A DNA stretch of 38,673 bases. Source: an uncultured Flavobacteriaceae bacterium (GTDB taxonomy: Bacteria > Bacteroidota > Bacteroidia > Flavobacteriales > Flavobacteriaceae). The notes beneath the pieces were generated by a model that worked only from the letters and a program-made list of their open reading frames with translations, searched no databases and was not told the origin of the DNA. The stretch spans positions 1 through 38,673 of the forward strand of contig CAJQLD010000069.1 of NCBI GenBank assembly GCA_905479095.1. The letters run 5' to 3'. Every line of letters starts with the position of its first letter. Position 1 is the first letter of the stretch. The position numbers and the translations under genes were made by a program. Below, piece by piece: positions 7,672-15,868 of this stretch.

Positions 7672-9668
7672 ATTCAATAAACATTACATTCGAAAGTGAA
7701 ATTCGAGAAGGTATACCATCAGAGCTTCCCGAAATACGACCCTACGATAAAAGCTACAACCATGCGCCCAAGCGAAAATCGATTTTAAGTTTTGAGGAGA
7801 CTAAATTGGCCTTAAAAAATGCGTTGCGGTATTTTGATAAAAAACACCATGCAATCCTTATTAAAGAATTCAAAAAAGAATTGGACGCGTATGGTCGAAT
7901 ATATATGTATCGCTTTCGACCTACTCATAAAATTGTGGCTCGCCCCATAGATGACTATCCCGCAAAAAGCAAACAAGCGGCCGCAATCATGTTAATGATT
8001 CAAAATAATTTGGATGATGCAATCGCGCAGCACCCTCATGAATTAATTACGTACGGAGGAAATGGGAGTGTGTTTTCAAATTGGGCACAATACCGCCTCA
8101 CGATGCAGTATTTATCTCAAATGACCGACACACAAACTTTGGTCATGTATTCCGGACATCCGATGGGTCTTTTTCCATCTCACAAAGAAGCTCCTAGAGT
8201 GGTGGTCACCAATGGGATGGTCATTCCTAATTATTCAAAACCCGATGATTGGGAAAAATTCAATGCCTTAGGCGTCTCTCAATATGGACAAATGACTGCT
8301 GGCAGTTATATGTATATTGGACCGCAGGGTATTGTTCATGGAACCACAATTACCGTGCTCAATGCCTTTAGAAAAATAAAAAAACCGCCTTTAGGGAATG
8401 TCTTTTTAACAGCAGGTTTGGGCGGTATGAGTGGCGCGCAACCAAAAGCAGGAAATATTGCAGGCTGTATAACTGTTTGTGCCGAAGTCAACGAAAAAGC
8501 GCTATACACGCGCCATTCACAAGGCTGGGTTGATGAAATATTTACCGATTTAGAATCGCTTGTGAATCGCGTACGAAAAGCAAAAATAGAAAAAGAAGTG
8601 GTATCCATCGCTTACCTAGGAAACGTCATCGATGTGTGGGAAGAATTTTACAAGGCTGAGATTCATATAGATTTAGGAAGCGATCAAACCTCCCTTCACA
8701 ATCCATGGGCCGGTGGTTATTATCCCGCTGGAATGAGCTACGAAGATGCCAATACCATGATGGGATCTGATCCAGAACTATTTAAAGAAAATGTAAAAAT
8801 ATCTTTGCGACGTCATGCAGCGATTGTTGAAAAACACACTGAAAAAGGCACCTATTTTTTTGATTATGGAAATGCTTTTCTACTAGAAGCTTCGCGAGCT
8901 GGAGCCGATATTATGGCAGAAAATGGAATTGATTTCAAATACCCAAGTTACGTTCAAGATATTATGGGACCTATGTGTTTTGACTATGGATTTGGTCCAT
9001 TTCGATGGGTATGTGCTTCTGGGAACACAGAAGATCTCGATAAAACAGATGCAATCGCCTGCAAGGTTTTAGAGGTGCTAAAAAAAGAAGCCCCTCAGGA
9101 AATTCAGCAACAGATGAGTGATAATATTCAATGGATAAAAGGCGCAAAAGAACACCAATTGGTGGTTGGCTCCCAAGCTCGGATTTTATATGCCGATGCG
9201 GAAGGTCGGATGAAAATTGCAGAAGCATTTAATAAAGCCATTGAAAACAAAGAAATTGGCCTTGTCATCTTAGGTAGAGATCACCACGATGTATCAGGAA
9301 CAGACTCCCCATACAGAGAAACCAGCAATATCTATGATGGCTCTCAATTTACAGCAGACATGGCCATTCAAAATGTGATTGGAGACAGCTTTCGAGGCGC
9401 TACTTGGGTAAGCATCCATAATGGCGGCGGTGTTGGCTGGGGTGAAGTCATAAATGGGGGCTTTGGTATGGTTATTGATGGTACACCAGAAGCTGAAAGA
9501 CGTTTAAAATCCATGTTGTTCTGGGATGTCAATAATGGCATTGCCCGACGTAATTGGGCTCGAAATGAAGGGGCTATATTTGCCATCAAACGTGCGATGG
9601 ATTCCGAACCGCTTCTTAAAATAACAATCCCAAACAGCGTTGACGAAACGCTTTTAAAAAAACTATAA
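7668..9668 (+). CDS. hutU: Urocanate hydratase (long form)
   Basis: A 666-aa cytoplasmic NAD-dependent enzyme that hydrates urocanate to 4-imidazolone-5-propionate, step two of histidine breakdown. Seen: GIPSELPE and NHAPKRK near the N-terminus, the NAD-binding glycine-rich stretch GLGGMSGAQPKAGN, and the urocanase signature FGPFRWVCASGNTEDLDKTD with the conserved cysteine near residue 449. The length fits the longer eukaryote-like urocanases found in Bacteroidota rather than the ~555-aa proteobacterial form. I set the start at GTG 7668, which overlaps the DUF5522 stop. An upstream TTG at 7620 would add 16 residues, read from inside DUF5522, that do not resemble the family. No hutH, hutI or hutG lies in the window. 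Confidence 0.95.
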   Translation: MNSINITFESEIREGIPSELPEIRPYDKSYNHAPKRKSILSFEETKLALKNALRYFDKKHHAILIKEFKKELDAYGRIYMYRFRPTHKIVARPIDDYPAKSKQAAAIMLMIQNNLDDAIAQHPHELITYGGNGSVFSNWAQYRLTMQYLSQMTDTQTLVMYSGHPMGLFPSHKEAPRVVVTNGMVIPNYSKPDDWEKFNALGVSQYGQMTAGSYMYIGPQGIVHGTTITVLNAFRKIKKPPLGNVFLTAGLGGMSGAQPKAGNIAGCITVCAEVNEKALYTRHSQGWVDEIFTDLESLVNRVRKAKIEKEVVSIAYLGNVIDVWEEFYKAEIHIDLGSDQTSLHNPWAGGYYPAGMSYEDANTMMGSDPELFKENVKISLRRHAAIVEKHTEKGTYFFDYGNAFLLEASRAGADIMAENGIDFKYPSYVQDIMGPMCFDYGFGPFRWVCASGNTEDLDKTDAIACKVLEVLKKEAPQEIQQQMSDNIQWIKGAKEHQLVVGSQARILYADAEGRMKIAEAFNKAIENKEIGLVILGRDHHDVSGTDSPYRETSNIYDGSQFTADMAIQNVIGDSFRGATWVSIHNGGGVGWGEVINGGFGMVIDGTPEAERRLKSMLFWDVNNGIARRNWARNEGAIFAIKRAMDSEPLLKITIPNSVDETLLKKL

Positions 9669-9702
9669 ACACAAGAAAAAAATAACCGATATACATAAAG
9701 AA

Positions 9703-10245
9703 ATGAAAACTAAAATACTCTCATTAATAATTGCCCTTCTTTTTTTAACGTCCTGTCAATCCGTAAGAGTTGTAACAGACTATGACAAAACTGCTCAATT
9801 TAAAACTTACAAAACGTTTGGATTCTTGAAAGACGGTGTCGATCGTGCAGAAATTAGTGACCTAGATAAGCGTCGTATTTTACGCGCCCTTGAAACTACA
9901 CTCCTTGAAAAAGGATTCACGAAATCTGAGACACCAGATTTACTTGTCAACTTCTTTACCAAAGAAAAACAACAAGTCAATGTGTATAATAATAGCTATG
10001 GTGGTTTTGGATATGGCTACGGATGGGGTTGGGGTGGAGGTCCGTTTTTTGGCGCTCAATTTAATGTGTCAAACTCCACTCAAGGAACGTTATATATTGA
10101 TTTGATTGATGCAAAACGAAAAGAACTTATTTGGCAAGGAATTGGCGCAGGCTATTTAACGAAATCCGTCAAACATAAAGACGAAAGAATCAACACCTTT
10201 GTATCCTCTATTTTATGTAAATATCCGCCAGAAATAACGCCTTAA
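9703..10245 (+). CDS. DUF4136 domain lipoprotein
   Basis: A 180-aa lipoprotein with a hydrophobic signal and lipobox FLTSC (Cys18), so it is expected at the periplasmic or outer-membrane face. The mature part follows the DUF4136 pattern: an early FKTYKTFGFL segment, an ILRALETTLLEKGF helix, LLVNFFTKEKQQVNVYN, a glycine/tyrosine/tryptophan-rich insert (about residues 100-115), then GTLYIDLIDAKRKELIWQG and a C-terminal helix ending KYPPE. Function is unknown for the family. It starts 34 bp after hutU on the same strand and may be read through from it, though the functions look unrelated. Its TAA and the TAA of the convergent ABC permease share the palindrome TTAA (10242-10245). Confidence 0.88.
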   Translation: MKTKILSLIIALLFLTSCQSVRVVTDYDKTAQFKTYKTFGFLKDGVDRAEISDLDKRRILRALETTLLEKGFTKSETPDLLVNFFTKEKQQVNVYNNSYGGFGYGYGWGWGGGPFFGAQFNVSNSTQGTLYIDLIDAKRKELIWQGIGAGYLTKSVKHKDERINTFVSSILCKYPPEITP

Positions 10246-11330
10246 TTTTTCACATCTAGAGCATCTCTTAAGGTATTCCCAATAAGCATGAATGCCATCA
10301 CCAAACTCATAATACAAAGGCCAGGAATGAGTGCTAAGTAGGGTTTCCCTAAAATGATATAATTGTAGTGGTCTTTAATCATTGCTCCCCAACTAGACAT
10401 TGGTGGTTGTGCGCCAATCCCTAAAAAACTAAGCCCACTTTCGATAAGAATTGCCGCAGCAAAATTTGCGGCGGAAATCACGATAACTGGAGCTAAAATG
10501 TTTGGTAAAATATGTTTACTAATGATTCTAAAATCTGAAAAACCCAAGGCTTCAGCGGCGGTAACGTACTGCATTTCTTTGACACTCATCACCTGCCCTC
10601 TCACAACTCTGGCGACTTCAACCCACATGGTAAGTCCAACCGCAATAAAGACTTGCCAAAACCCTTTTCCAAGAGCCAAAGTGATCGCTATTACCAAAAG
10701 TAGTGTTGGTATGGACCAAGTTACGTTAATAAGCCACATGATAAGTGTGTCCCATTTGCCTCCAAAATAGCCCGCAATACTTCCCAAAAGCACCCCTATC
10801 AATAGTGAAATAAAAACCGCTACAAAACCAATCGAAAATGAAATTCGAGCCCCTACTAAAATTCGACTGAGAAGATCTCTTCCGTATTTATCGGTTCCAA
10901 AATAAAATGTTTTTGGAATCACAAAAGGGCGCTGAGATGGCTCTAACCCTGTAGGGATCTCTAGTGTTTTTTCTAAGCCTTTAAGACCCTCTGAGGCATA
11001 TTCAGAATATTTGATTTGATGTGATTCAGGCTGATAACTAGTAATCGGAATTTCCGATGGGGGATTTAAGTTTCCAAAAAATAAACGATTAAAAAAATTT
11101 TGGTCCGTTGTTAAGGCGTTTGGAATCACCAACATTTGAACTGTAAATCCTGGTTGTTTCGAATGAATTGACACATGCATTTGATTGGCAAATTGAGAAT
11201 CATCGGGTGCTAAAACATAGGCAAAAACGGAGATAAAAGCCATGAAAATAATAAACCAAAAGCTGAAAACACCCCAGAAGTTTTTTTTAAATTTTTGGAG
11301 CGCTAAGGTCGTTAATCCCTGTTTGTGCAT
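10242..11330 (-). CDS. ABC transporter permease, OppC/DppC type
   Basis: A 362-aa inner-membrane permease of the peptide/nickel ABC importer class. An OppC-like N-terminal helix (about 18-42) is followed by a long periplasmic stretch (about 43-165) containing FGTDKYGRDLLSRIL, a motif typical of OppC/DppC. The binding-protein-dependent permease domain (about 165-355) carries the EAA loop AAEALGFSDFRIISKHILPN (258-277) that contacts the ATPase. The transported peptide is unknown. The partner permease, ATPases and binding protein are not in this window. It starts 6 bp after the prc stop, so the two are cotranscribed. The ~100-residue periplasmic segment is longer than in E. coli OppC. Confidence 0.92.
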   Translation of the reverse strand: MHKQGLTTLALQKFKKNFWGVFSFWFIIFMAFISVFAYVLAPDDSQFANQMHVSIHSKQPGFTVQMLVIPNALTTDQNFFNRLFFGNLNPPSEIPITSYQPESHQIKYSEYASEGLKGLEKTLEIPTGLEPSQRPFVIPKTFYFGTDKYGRDLLSRILVGARISFSIGFVAVFISLLIGVLLGSIAGYFGGKWDTLIMWLINVTWSIPTLLLVIAITLALGKGFWQVFIAVGLTMWVEVARVVRGQVMSVKEMQYVTAAEALGFSDFRIISKHILPNILAPVIVISAANFAAAILIESGLSFLGIGAQPPMSSWGAMIKDHYNYIILGKPYLALIPGLCIMSLVMAFMLIGNTLRDALDVKN

Positions 11331-11336
11331 TTTGAA

Positions 11337-13466
11337 TTAATCTTTTATCTGAGCTGTTTTATTAATCTGATACGAACTTTTCAAATCATTTAAAACATTC
11401 ACAGCTTCTTCCATATAGATGTCTTTACTGAGATTTTCATGCCAACGCGTTCTGTTAATTTTGAAAACAGAATCTTGTTCCATTATTGGTAATTCATACG
11501 GCAACGACTCAAATGTTAAATCGGTTTGATAGTCCGACAATACATCAAAACGTTTTGATTCCGATTCTTTCATCTCTAGATTTTGAGAATATTTTTCAAA
11601 ATTAAGCTGGAAGGATGTTTCATCTCTGATGGTTTTTATCCAACGTGCATTGTCGTCAATGAGCTTAATTTCATCGCTATTACTCATGCGGTCTTTACTG
11701 TTTTGAATTGTGGTTTTATAATCAAAAGTACTCTCCCAAACATTGTAATTTGCTGGTGCAATTTCATCCCAAGCAAGCGGATTGTCTTGATCTTTTTCAC
11801 CAATATCAATATAACTATAACGGTCTGGAACTACGACATCACTTTTAACGCCTTCTAACTGTGTTGAACCGCCGTTGATACGGTAGTATTTTTGAGTGGT
11901 AAATTTAAAGGCCCCCATATCGCCATTGGTATTACTTCTAATCATACGATTTAAGTCTACAATATTTTGAACGGTTCCTTTACCATAAGTTTGCTTACTT
12001 CCAATCACAATAGCACGCTTATAGTCTTGCATTGCAGCCGCTAAGATTTCGGAGGCTGAGGCCGATAATTCATTTACTAAAATCACCAACGGCCCGGCCC
12101 ATTCAATCCCTCGGTCAGTATCTTTTAAAACTTCTTTATCTTCTCCTGTAGAACGCACTTGTACAATCGGGCCTTCATCAATAAATAAGCCGCCCATTTC
12201 AACAACTGTTTTTAAAGAACCACCGCCGTTATTTCGGAGATCTAATACAAGACCTTCCATACCTTCAGCTTTTAAACGCTCAATTTCTTTTTTGACATCC
12301 CCAGCAGCATTTCGACTGTTATAGTCCTCAAAATCAATGTAAAATTTAGGAAGATTTATCACACCAAATGTGGTGCCTTCTTTTTTAACAATGGTTGATT
12401 TTGCATAGGTTTCTTCAAGCTCAATTTCGTCTCTAGGAATGCTTAAATCTTCGATCGTTCCATCGACTTTTTTAAGCGTCAAAATCACATTGGTTCCTTT
12501 TGGACCTTTAATAAGTTTCACAGCATCCGACAGACGCATGCCAACAACATTCACCGCTTCAATTTCTTCTTCTTGTCGTACTTTCATGATGATATCTCCA
12601 ACTTCTAACTTGTTTTGACGCCATGCAGAGCCGCCAGAAATGAGTTCGGTAATACTAATTTCATCCATTCGTTTTTGGAGACGTGCCCCAATTCCTTCGT
12701 ACTTTCCAGACATTTGGGCATCAAAATTATCCTTATCATTTGGTGCGAAATAAAATGTATGTGGATCAAATTCTTCGGCAATGGCATTGATATACATAGA
12801 CATCCAATCGTCGCGTCTTAGATCATCATATACAGATGAATTTTCAGTCATTGTTTTCAAGATTGAAGCTCTCGCTTCACTTTGTAATGAATCCAGTGAT
12901 TTCGAAACATACTCCGGATCTTCTTCTTTTAGTTTGTTTTCTGATTCAATTAAGTCATGATAATTTGAAATTGTATAAAATTTCAATTGTTTACGCCACT
13001 TATCTAATAACTCTGATTTTGAATTGGCGTAACTGCTGTTTTCATAGTCTGTAGAATACACCTCTTCAATGTCAAAATCAAATGGCTGCTCCAAAACTTT
13101 TGAATAAAATCCCTTAGACGCTTCAATTCGTTTTAATAATCGTTCATAAACAAGATTAAAGAAACTGACATCATGCTTTAAAATTTGATCGTCTAATTGT
13201 GTTTCAAAACGCTGAAAATCATCAATATCAGATTGATAGAAATAATTTTTAAACTGATCTATTTGTGTTAAAAAACTAGTGTAAACACCTTCTGAAAAAT
13301 CATCGTTTATATCTTTAGGTTGAAAATGACCTTGTTCCAACAAATAGGTAACGAGTTGCATTAAAAGTTTATCTTTATCAGGGTCGTCAAATGACTTCGA
13401 AGTAAAACTACAGGATGCAAAAGCAACCAATATTGAGAGTAAAAAAATATTAAAATTTCGTTTCAT
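11337..13466 (-). CDS. prc: Carboxy-terminal processing (tail-specific) protease
   Basis: A 709-aa S41 peptidase of the Prc/Tsp type, predicted to be a lipoprotein (lipobox AFASC, Cys19). Domain order: helical N-terminal region (25-250), PDZ domain (about 253-335, GKYEGIGARLQ), the S41 peptidase core (about 365-500) and a C-terminal extension. The catalytic dyad is inferred from the alignment of ELSASASEILAAAMQDY and TYGKGTVQ to E. coli Prc: Ser470 and Lys496. The enzyme degrades or trims periplasmic proteins from unstructured C-termini and affects envelope stability. It is the first gene of an operon with the OppC-like permease and is divergent from surE across 157 bp. Confidence 0.95.
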   Translation of the reverse strand: MKRNFNIFLLSILVAFASCSFTSKSFDDPDKDKLLMQLVTYLLEQGHFQPKDINDDFSEGVYTSFLTQIDQFKNYFYQSDIDDFQRFETQLDDQILKHDVSFFNLVYERLLKRIEASKGFYSKVLEQPFDFDIEEVYSTDYENSSYANSKSELLDKWRKQLKFYTISNYHDLIESENKLKEEDPEYVSKSLDSLQSEARASILKTMTENSSVYDDLRRDDWMSMYINAIAEEFDPHTFYFAPNDKDNFDAQMSGKYEGIGARLQKRMDEISITELISGGSAWRQNKLEVGDIIMKVRQEEEIEAVNVVGMRLSDAVKLIKGPKGTNVILTLKKVDGTIEDLSIPRDEIELEETYAKSTIVKKEGTTFGVINLPKFYIDFEDYNSRNAAGDVKKEIERLKAEGMEGLVLDLRNNGGGSLKTVVEMGGLFIDEGPIVQVRSTGEDKEVLKDTDRGIEWAGPLVILVNELSASASEILAAAMQDYKRAIVIGSKQTYGKGTVQNIVDLNRMIRSNTNGDMGAFKFTTQKYYRINGGSTQLEGVKSDVVVPDRYSYIDIGEKDQDNPLAWDEIAPANYNVWESTFDYKTTIQNSKDRMSNSDEIKLIDDNARWIKTIRDETSFQLNFEKYSQNLEMKESESKRFDVLSDYQTDLTFESLPYELPIMEQDSVFKINRTRWHENLSKDIYMEEAVNVLNDLKSSYQINKTAQIKD

Positions 13467-13593
13467 AAAAATGAGGAATATTTGAACTAATAAATAATAA
13501 TCTAAAATATAAGAAAAAATTATGCCAACCTTAATGAATGGTAATAATTTTTTGTTAAAGCGTCGTAAATCAACAAATACGCTACAAATTACT

Positions 13594-13601
13594 TACTTTT
13601 G
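13594..13601 (+). promoter_or_regulatory. Bacteroidota -7 promoter element (TACTTTTG)
   Basis: Exact TAnnTTTG match ending 22 bases before the surE ATG. It supports the ATG at 13624 as the true start, since the in-frame ATG at 13522 lies upstream of this promoter. No clear -33 partner is visible. Confidence 0.55.
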
Positions 13602-13623
13602 TAGGAACTTAAACAAACCAGAA

Positions 13624-14400
13624 ATGACAAAAAGACCTCTAATTTTGGTCACTAATGATGATGGCATCACAGCGCCAGGAATTCGTACTTTGATTAAGGT
13701 GATGAATACCATTGGGGATGTGGTCGTTGTTGCTCCTGATAGCCCTCAAAGTGCCATGGGTCATGCGATAACTATAAATGATACTTTATACTGCAAAAAA
13801 GAACACATTGATGATGGCTCTCAAACCGAATACAGTTGCTCGGGGACTCCAGCAGACTGTGTGAAGTTAGCCGTTCATGAGCTATTAGATCGCAAGCCAG
13901 ACCTATGTGTTTCCGGAGTGAATCACGGGTCAAACTCATCTGTCAATGTGATTTATTCTGGAACAATGAGTGCTGCCATTGAGGCCGGAATGGAAGGTGT
14001 TCCTGCCATTGGATTTTCGCTTCTGGATTACAATTGGGAAGCCGATTTTAGTCAAATTGAATCGTTTATCAAAACCATCACTTTACAGGTTTTAACTCAA
14101 GGTTTACAAAAAGGAATTATTCTAAATGTTAACTTTCCAAAGCTTGTAGAATCGGACATAAAAGGCATTCGCGTTAGCCGACAAGCCAATGCCAATTGGA
14201 TTGAAAAATTTGACAAACGTCAAACGCCCTTAGGGCGTGATTATTATTGGCTAACAGGCCAATTTAACAATCTAGACAAAGGAGAAGATACCGACGAATG
14301 GGCCCTTGAAAACGGATATGTGTCTGTCGTTCCTGTGCAGTACGACCTAACCGCACATCACTACATTCAAGAATTAAATAAATGGGGTTTTAATGAATAA
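13624..14400 (+). CDS. surE: 5'/3'-nucleotidase SurE
   Basis: A 258-aa metal-dependent phosphatase that removes phosphate from nucleoside monophosphates, cytoplasmic. The metal-binding N-terminus ILVTNDDGITAPGI (Asp12, Asp13) is complete. PDSPQSAMGHAIT, CSGTPADCVKLAV and SGVNHGSNSSVNVIYSGTMS are also typical SurE motifs. The start at 13624 (MTKRPL) is supported by the family start and by the promoter element just upstream; an upstream in-frame ATG would add 34 unrelated residues. It is the first gene of the surE - unknown - lpxB unit and overlaps the next gene by 8 bp. Confidence 0.96.
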   Translation: MTKRPLILVTNDDGITAPGIRTLIKVMNTIGDVVVVAPDSPQSAMGHAITINDTLYCKKEHIDDGSQTEYSCSGTPADCVKLAVHELLDRKPDLCVSGVNHGSNSSVNVIYSGTMSAAIEAGMEGVPAIGFSLLDYNWEADFSQIESFIKTITLQVLTQGLQKGIILNVNFPKLVESDIKGIRVSRQANANWIEKFDKRQTPLGRDYYWLTGQFNNLDKGEDTDEWALENGYVSVVPVQYDLTAHHYIQELNKWGFNE

Positions 14401-14686
14401 TAAAAAAGTTTTACAAGGGTTTTTAATAGGCCTTTTAGCAACAATCATTGGAGTCTTTTTGTCCTCCATTTTTTTAGGTAAATTATCGGGACGTTCGGAT
14501 AGTATTCTAGAAGTTTTGGAAGCTGCTCAATTTGAAGGTTTTCTGGGAAAACTAATAAGTTTAGGAGCCATTCTAAATTTGATTTGTTTCTTTTACTTTA
14601 TTCGAAAAAAACAAGATTCACGTGCTGCAGGTGTTTTAACAGCGACCATTATAATTGCAGTTTCAACGTTTTTAATTAAATTATAA
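14393..14686 (+). CDS. Unknown membrane protein between surE and lpxB
   Basis: A 97-aa protein with three predicted membrane helices (about residues 8-30, 49-70 and 78-96) and a basic IRKKQDSR turn before the last. I recognise no family motif. It overlaps surE by 8 bp and its TAA is directly followed by the lpxB ATG, so it is translated between the two. That tight coupling suggests a link to lipid A synthesis or the inner membrane, but this is only positional inference. Confidence 0.8.
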   Translation: MNNKKVLQGFLIGLLATIIGVFLSSIFLGKLSGRSDSILEVLEAAQFEGFLGKLISLGAILNLICFFYFIRKKQDSRAAGVLTATIIIAVSTFLIKL

Positions 14687-15799
14687 ATGAAGTATTATAT
14701 TATTGTTGGAGAAGCCTCGGGAGATTTACATGCTTCAAACCTGATGAAAGCCCTTTTAAAAACAGACTCTGAAGCTGAATTTAGATTTTGGGGAGGTGAC
14801 TTGATGCAAGCAGTCGGCGGAACCTTAGTGAAACATTATAAAGAATTGGCCTTTATGGGGTTTTTGGAAGTGATTATGAACCTAAGAACAATCACCAAAA
14901 ACCTAGCGTACTGTAAAAAGGATATTAAAGACTACCAACCCGATTGTTTGATTTTTATCGATTACCCAGGTTTCAATATGCGCATTGCAAAGTGGGCAAA
15001 AATTGAAGGCTTTAAAACGCAATATTATATTTCTCCACAAATTTGGGCCTGGAAAGAGAATCGCATCACTGCGATCAAGCGCGACGTTGATAAAATGTAT
15101 GTCATACTTCCATTCGAAAAAGAGTTTTATGAAAATAAACACGCCATGCCGGTTGAATTTGTAGGGCATCCACTTATAGATGCGATTGAGAATCGCCCCC
15201 CAATAGATGAAGTCGCATTTCGTAAAGCACATCAATTAGATGACACCCCTATTATAGCACTTCTTCCTGGGAGTCGCAAACAAGAAATTAATAAGATGCT
15301 TACTGTGATGTTGAGTGTCGTAAAAACATTTCCTGACTATCAATTTGTAATTGCAGGCGCTCCGAGTCAGAGTTCAGAATTTTACAAACCGTTCATAAAA
15401 AAAGAGAAAATTCATTTTGTTGAAAACTGTACCTATGATTTACTGAGTGTATCCCATGCGGCGCTGGTTACTTCAGGAACTGCTACCCTAGAAACAGCCT
15501 TATTTAAAGTTCCCGAAGTGGTGTGCTATAAAACGAGCTGGATTTCATATCTAATTGGACGGCAACTTGTAAAACTAAAGTTTATTTCCTTAGTCAATTT
15601 GATTTTAAATAAAGAAGAAGTTACCGAGTTGATTCAAGGGGATTTTAATACAAATCGCTTAACAAAAGAACTCACTTACATATTAAAAGGCCCTAAGCGT
15701 GAAGCACAATTAGTGGCTTATCAAACGCTTGAAACACAATTGGGTGGATCAGGTGCAAGTAAAAAAGTTGCAGAATTAATCTATAATTCTTTAAATTAG
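14687..15799 (+). CDS. lpxB: Lipid-A-disaccharide synthase
   Basis: A 370-aa GT19 glycosyltransferase that joins UDP-2,3-diacylglucosamine and lipid X into the lipid A disaccharide at the inner-membrane face. Signature segments are all visible: GEASGDLHASNLMKAL at the N-terminus, WGGDLMQAVGG, FIDYPGFNMRIAK, YYISPQIWAWKENR, the nucleotide-binding LLPGSRKQEI near residue 195, and SGTATLETALF near 262. Length fits the Bacteroidota form. Its ATG directly follows the stop of the unknown membrane protein. comEC follows after 69 bp, so it may be in the same transcript. Confidence 0.97.
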   Translation: MKYYIIVGEASGDLHASNLMKALLKTDSEAEFRFWGGDLMQAVGGTLVKHYKELAFMGFLEVIMNLRTITKNLAYCKKDIKDYQPDCLIFIDYPGFNMRIAKWAKIEGFKTQYYISPQIWAWKENRITAIKRDVDKMYVILPFEKEFYENKHAMPVEFVGHPLIDAIENRPPIDEVAFRKAHQLDDTPIIALLPGSRKQEINKMLTVMLSVVKTFPDYQFVIAGAPSQSSEFYKPFIKKEKIHFVENCTYDLLSVSHAALVTSGTATLETALFKVPEVVCYKTSWISYLIGRQLVKLKFISLVNLILNKEEVTELIQGDFNTNRLTKELTYILKGPKREAQLVAYQTLETQLGGSGASKKVAELIYNSLN

Positions 15800-15868
15800 A
15801 GGTTTATTAAGAACCCCTAACCTAAACCTGCTTCGAATCCATTGTAAAATGGTTCGGCTTTTCCCCCA

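Noticed and set aside
13522-13623. Longer SurE start
   Set aside because: The extra 34 residues lie mostly upstream of a TAnnTTTG promoter and are unlike SurE.
15834-15856. Hairpin between lpxB and comEC as a terminator
   Set aside because: The stem has a bulge and the following bases are GCTTTTCCCCC, not a T tract, so termination is doubtful.
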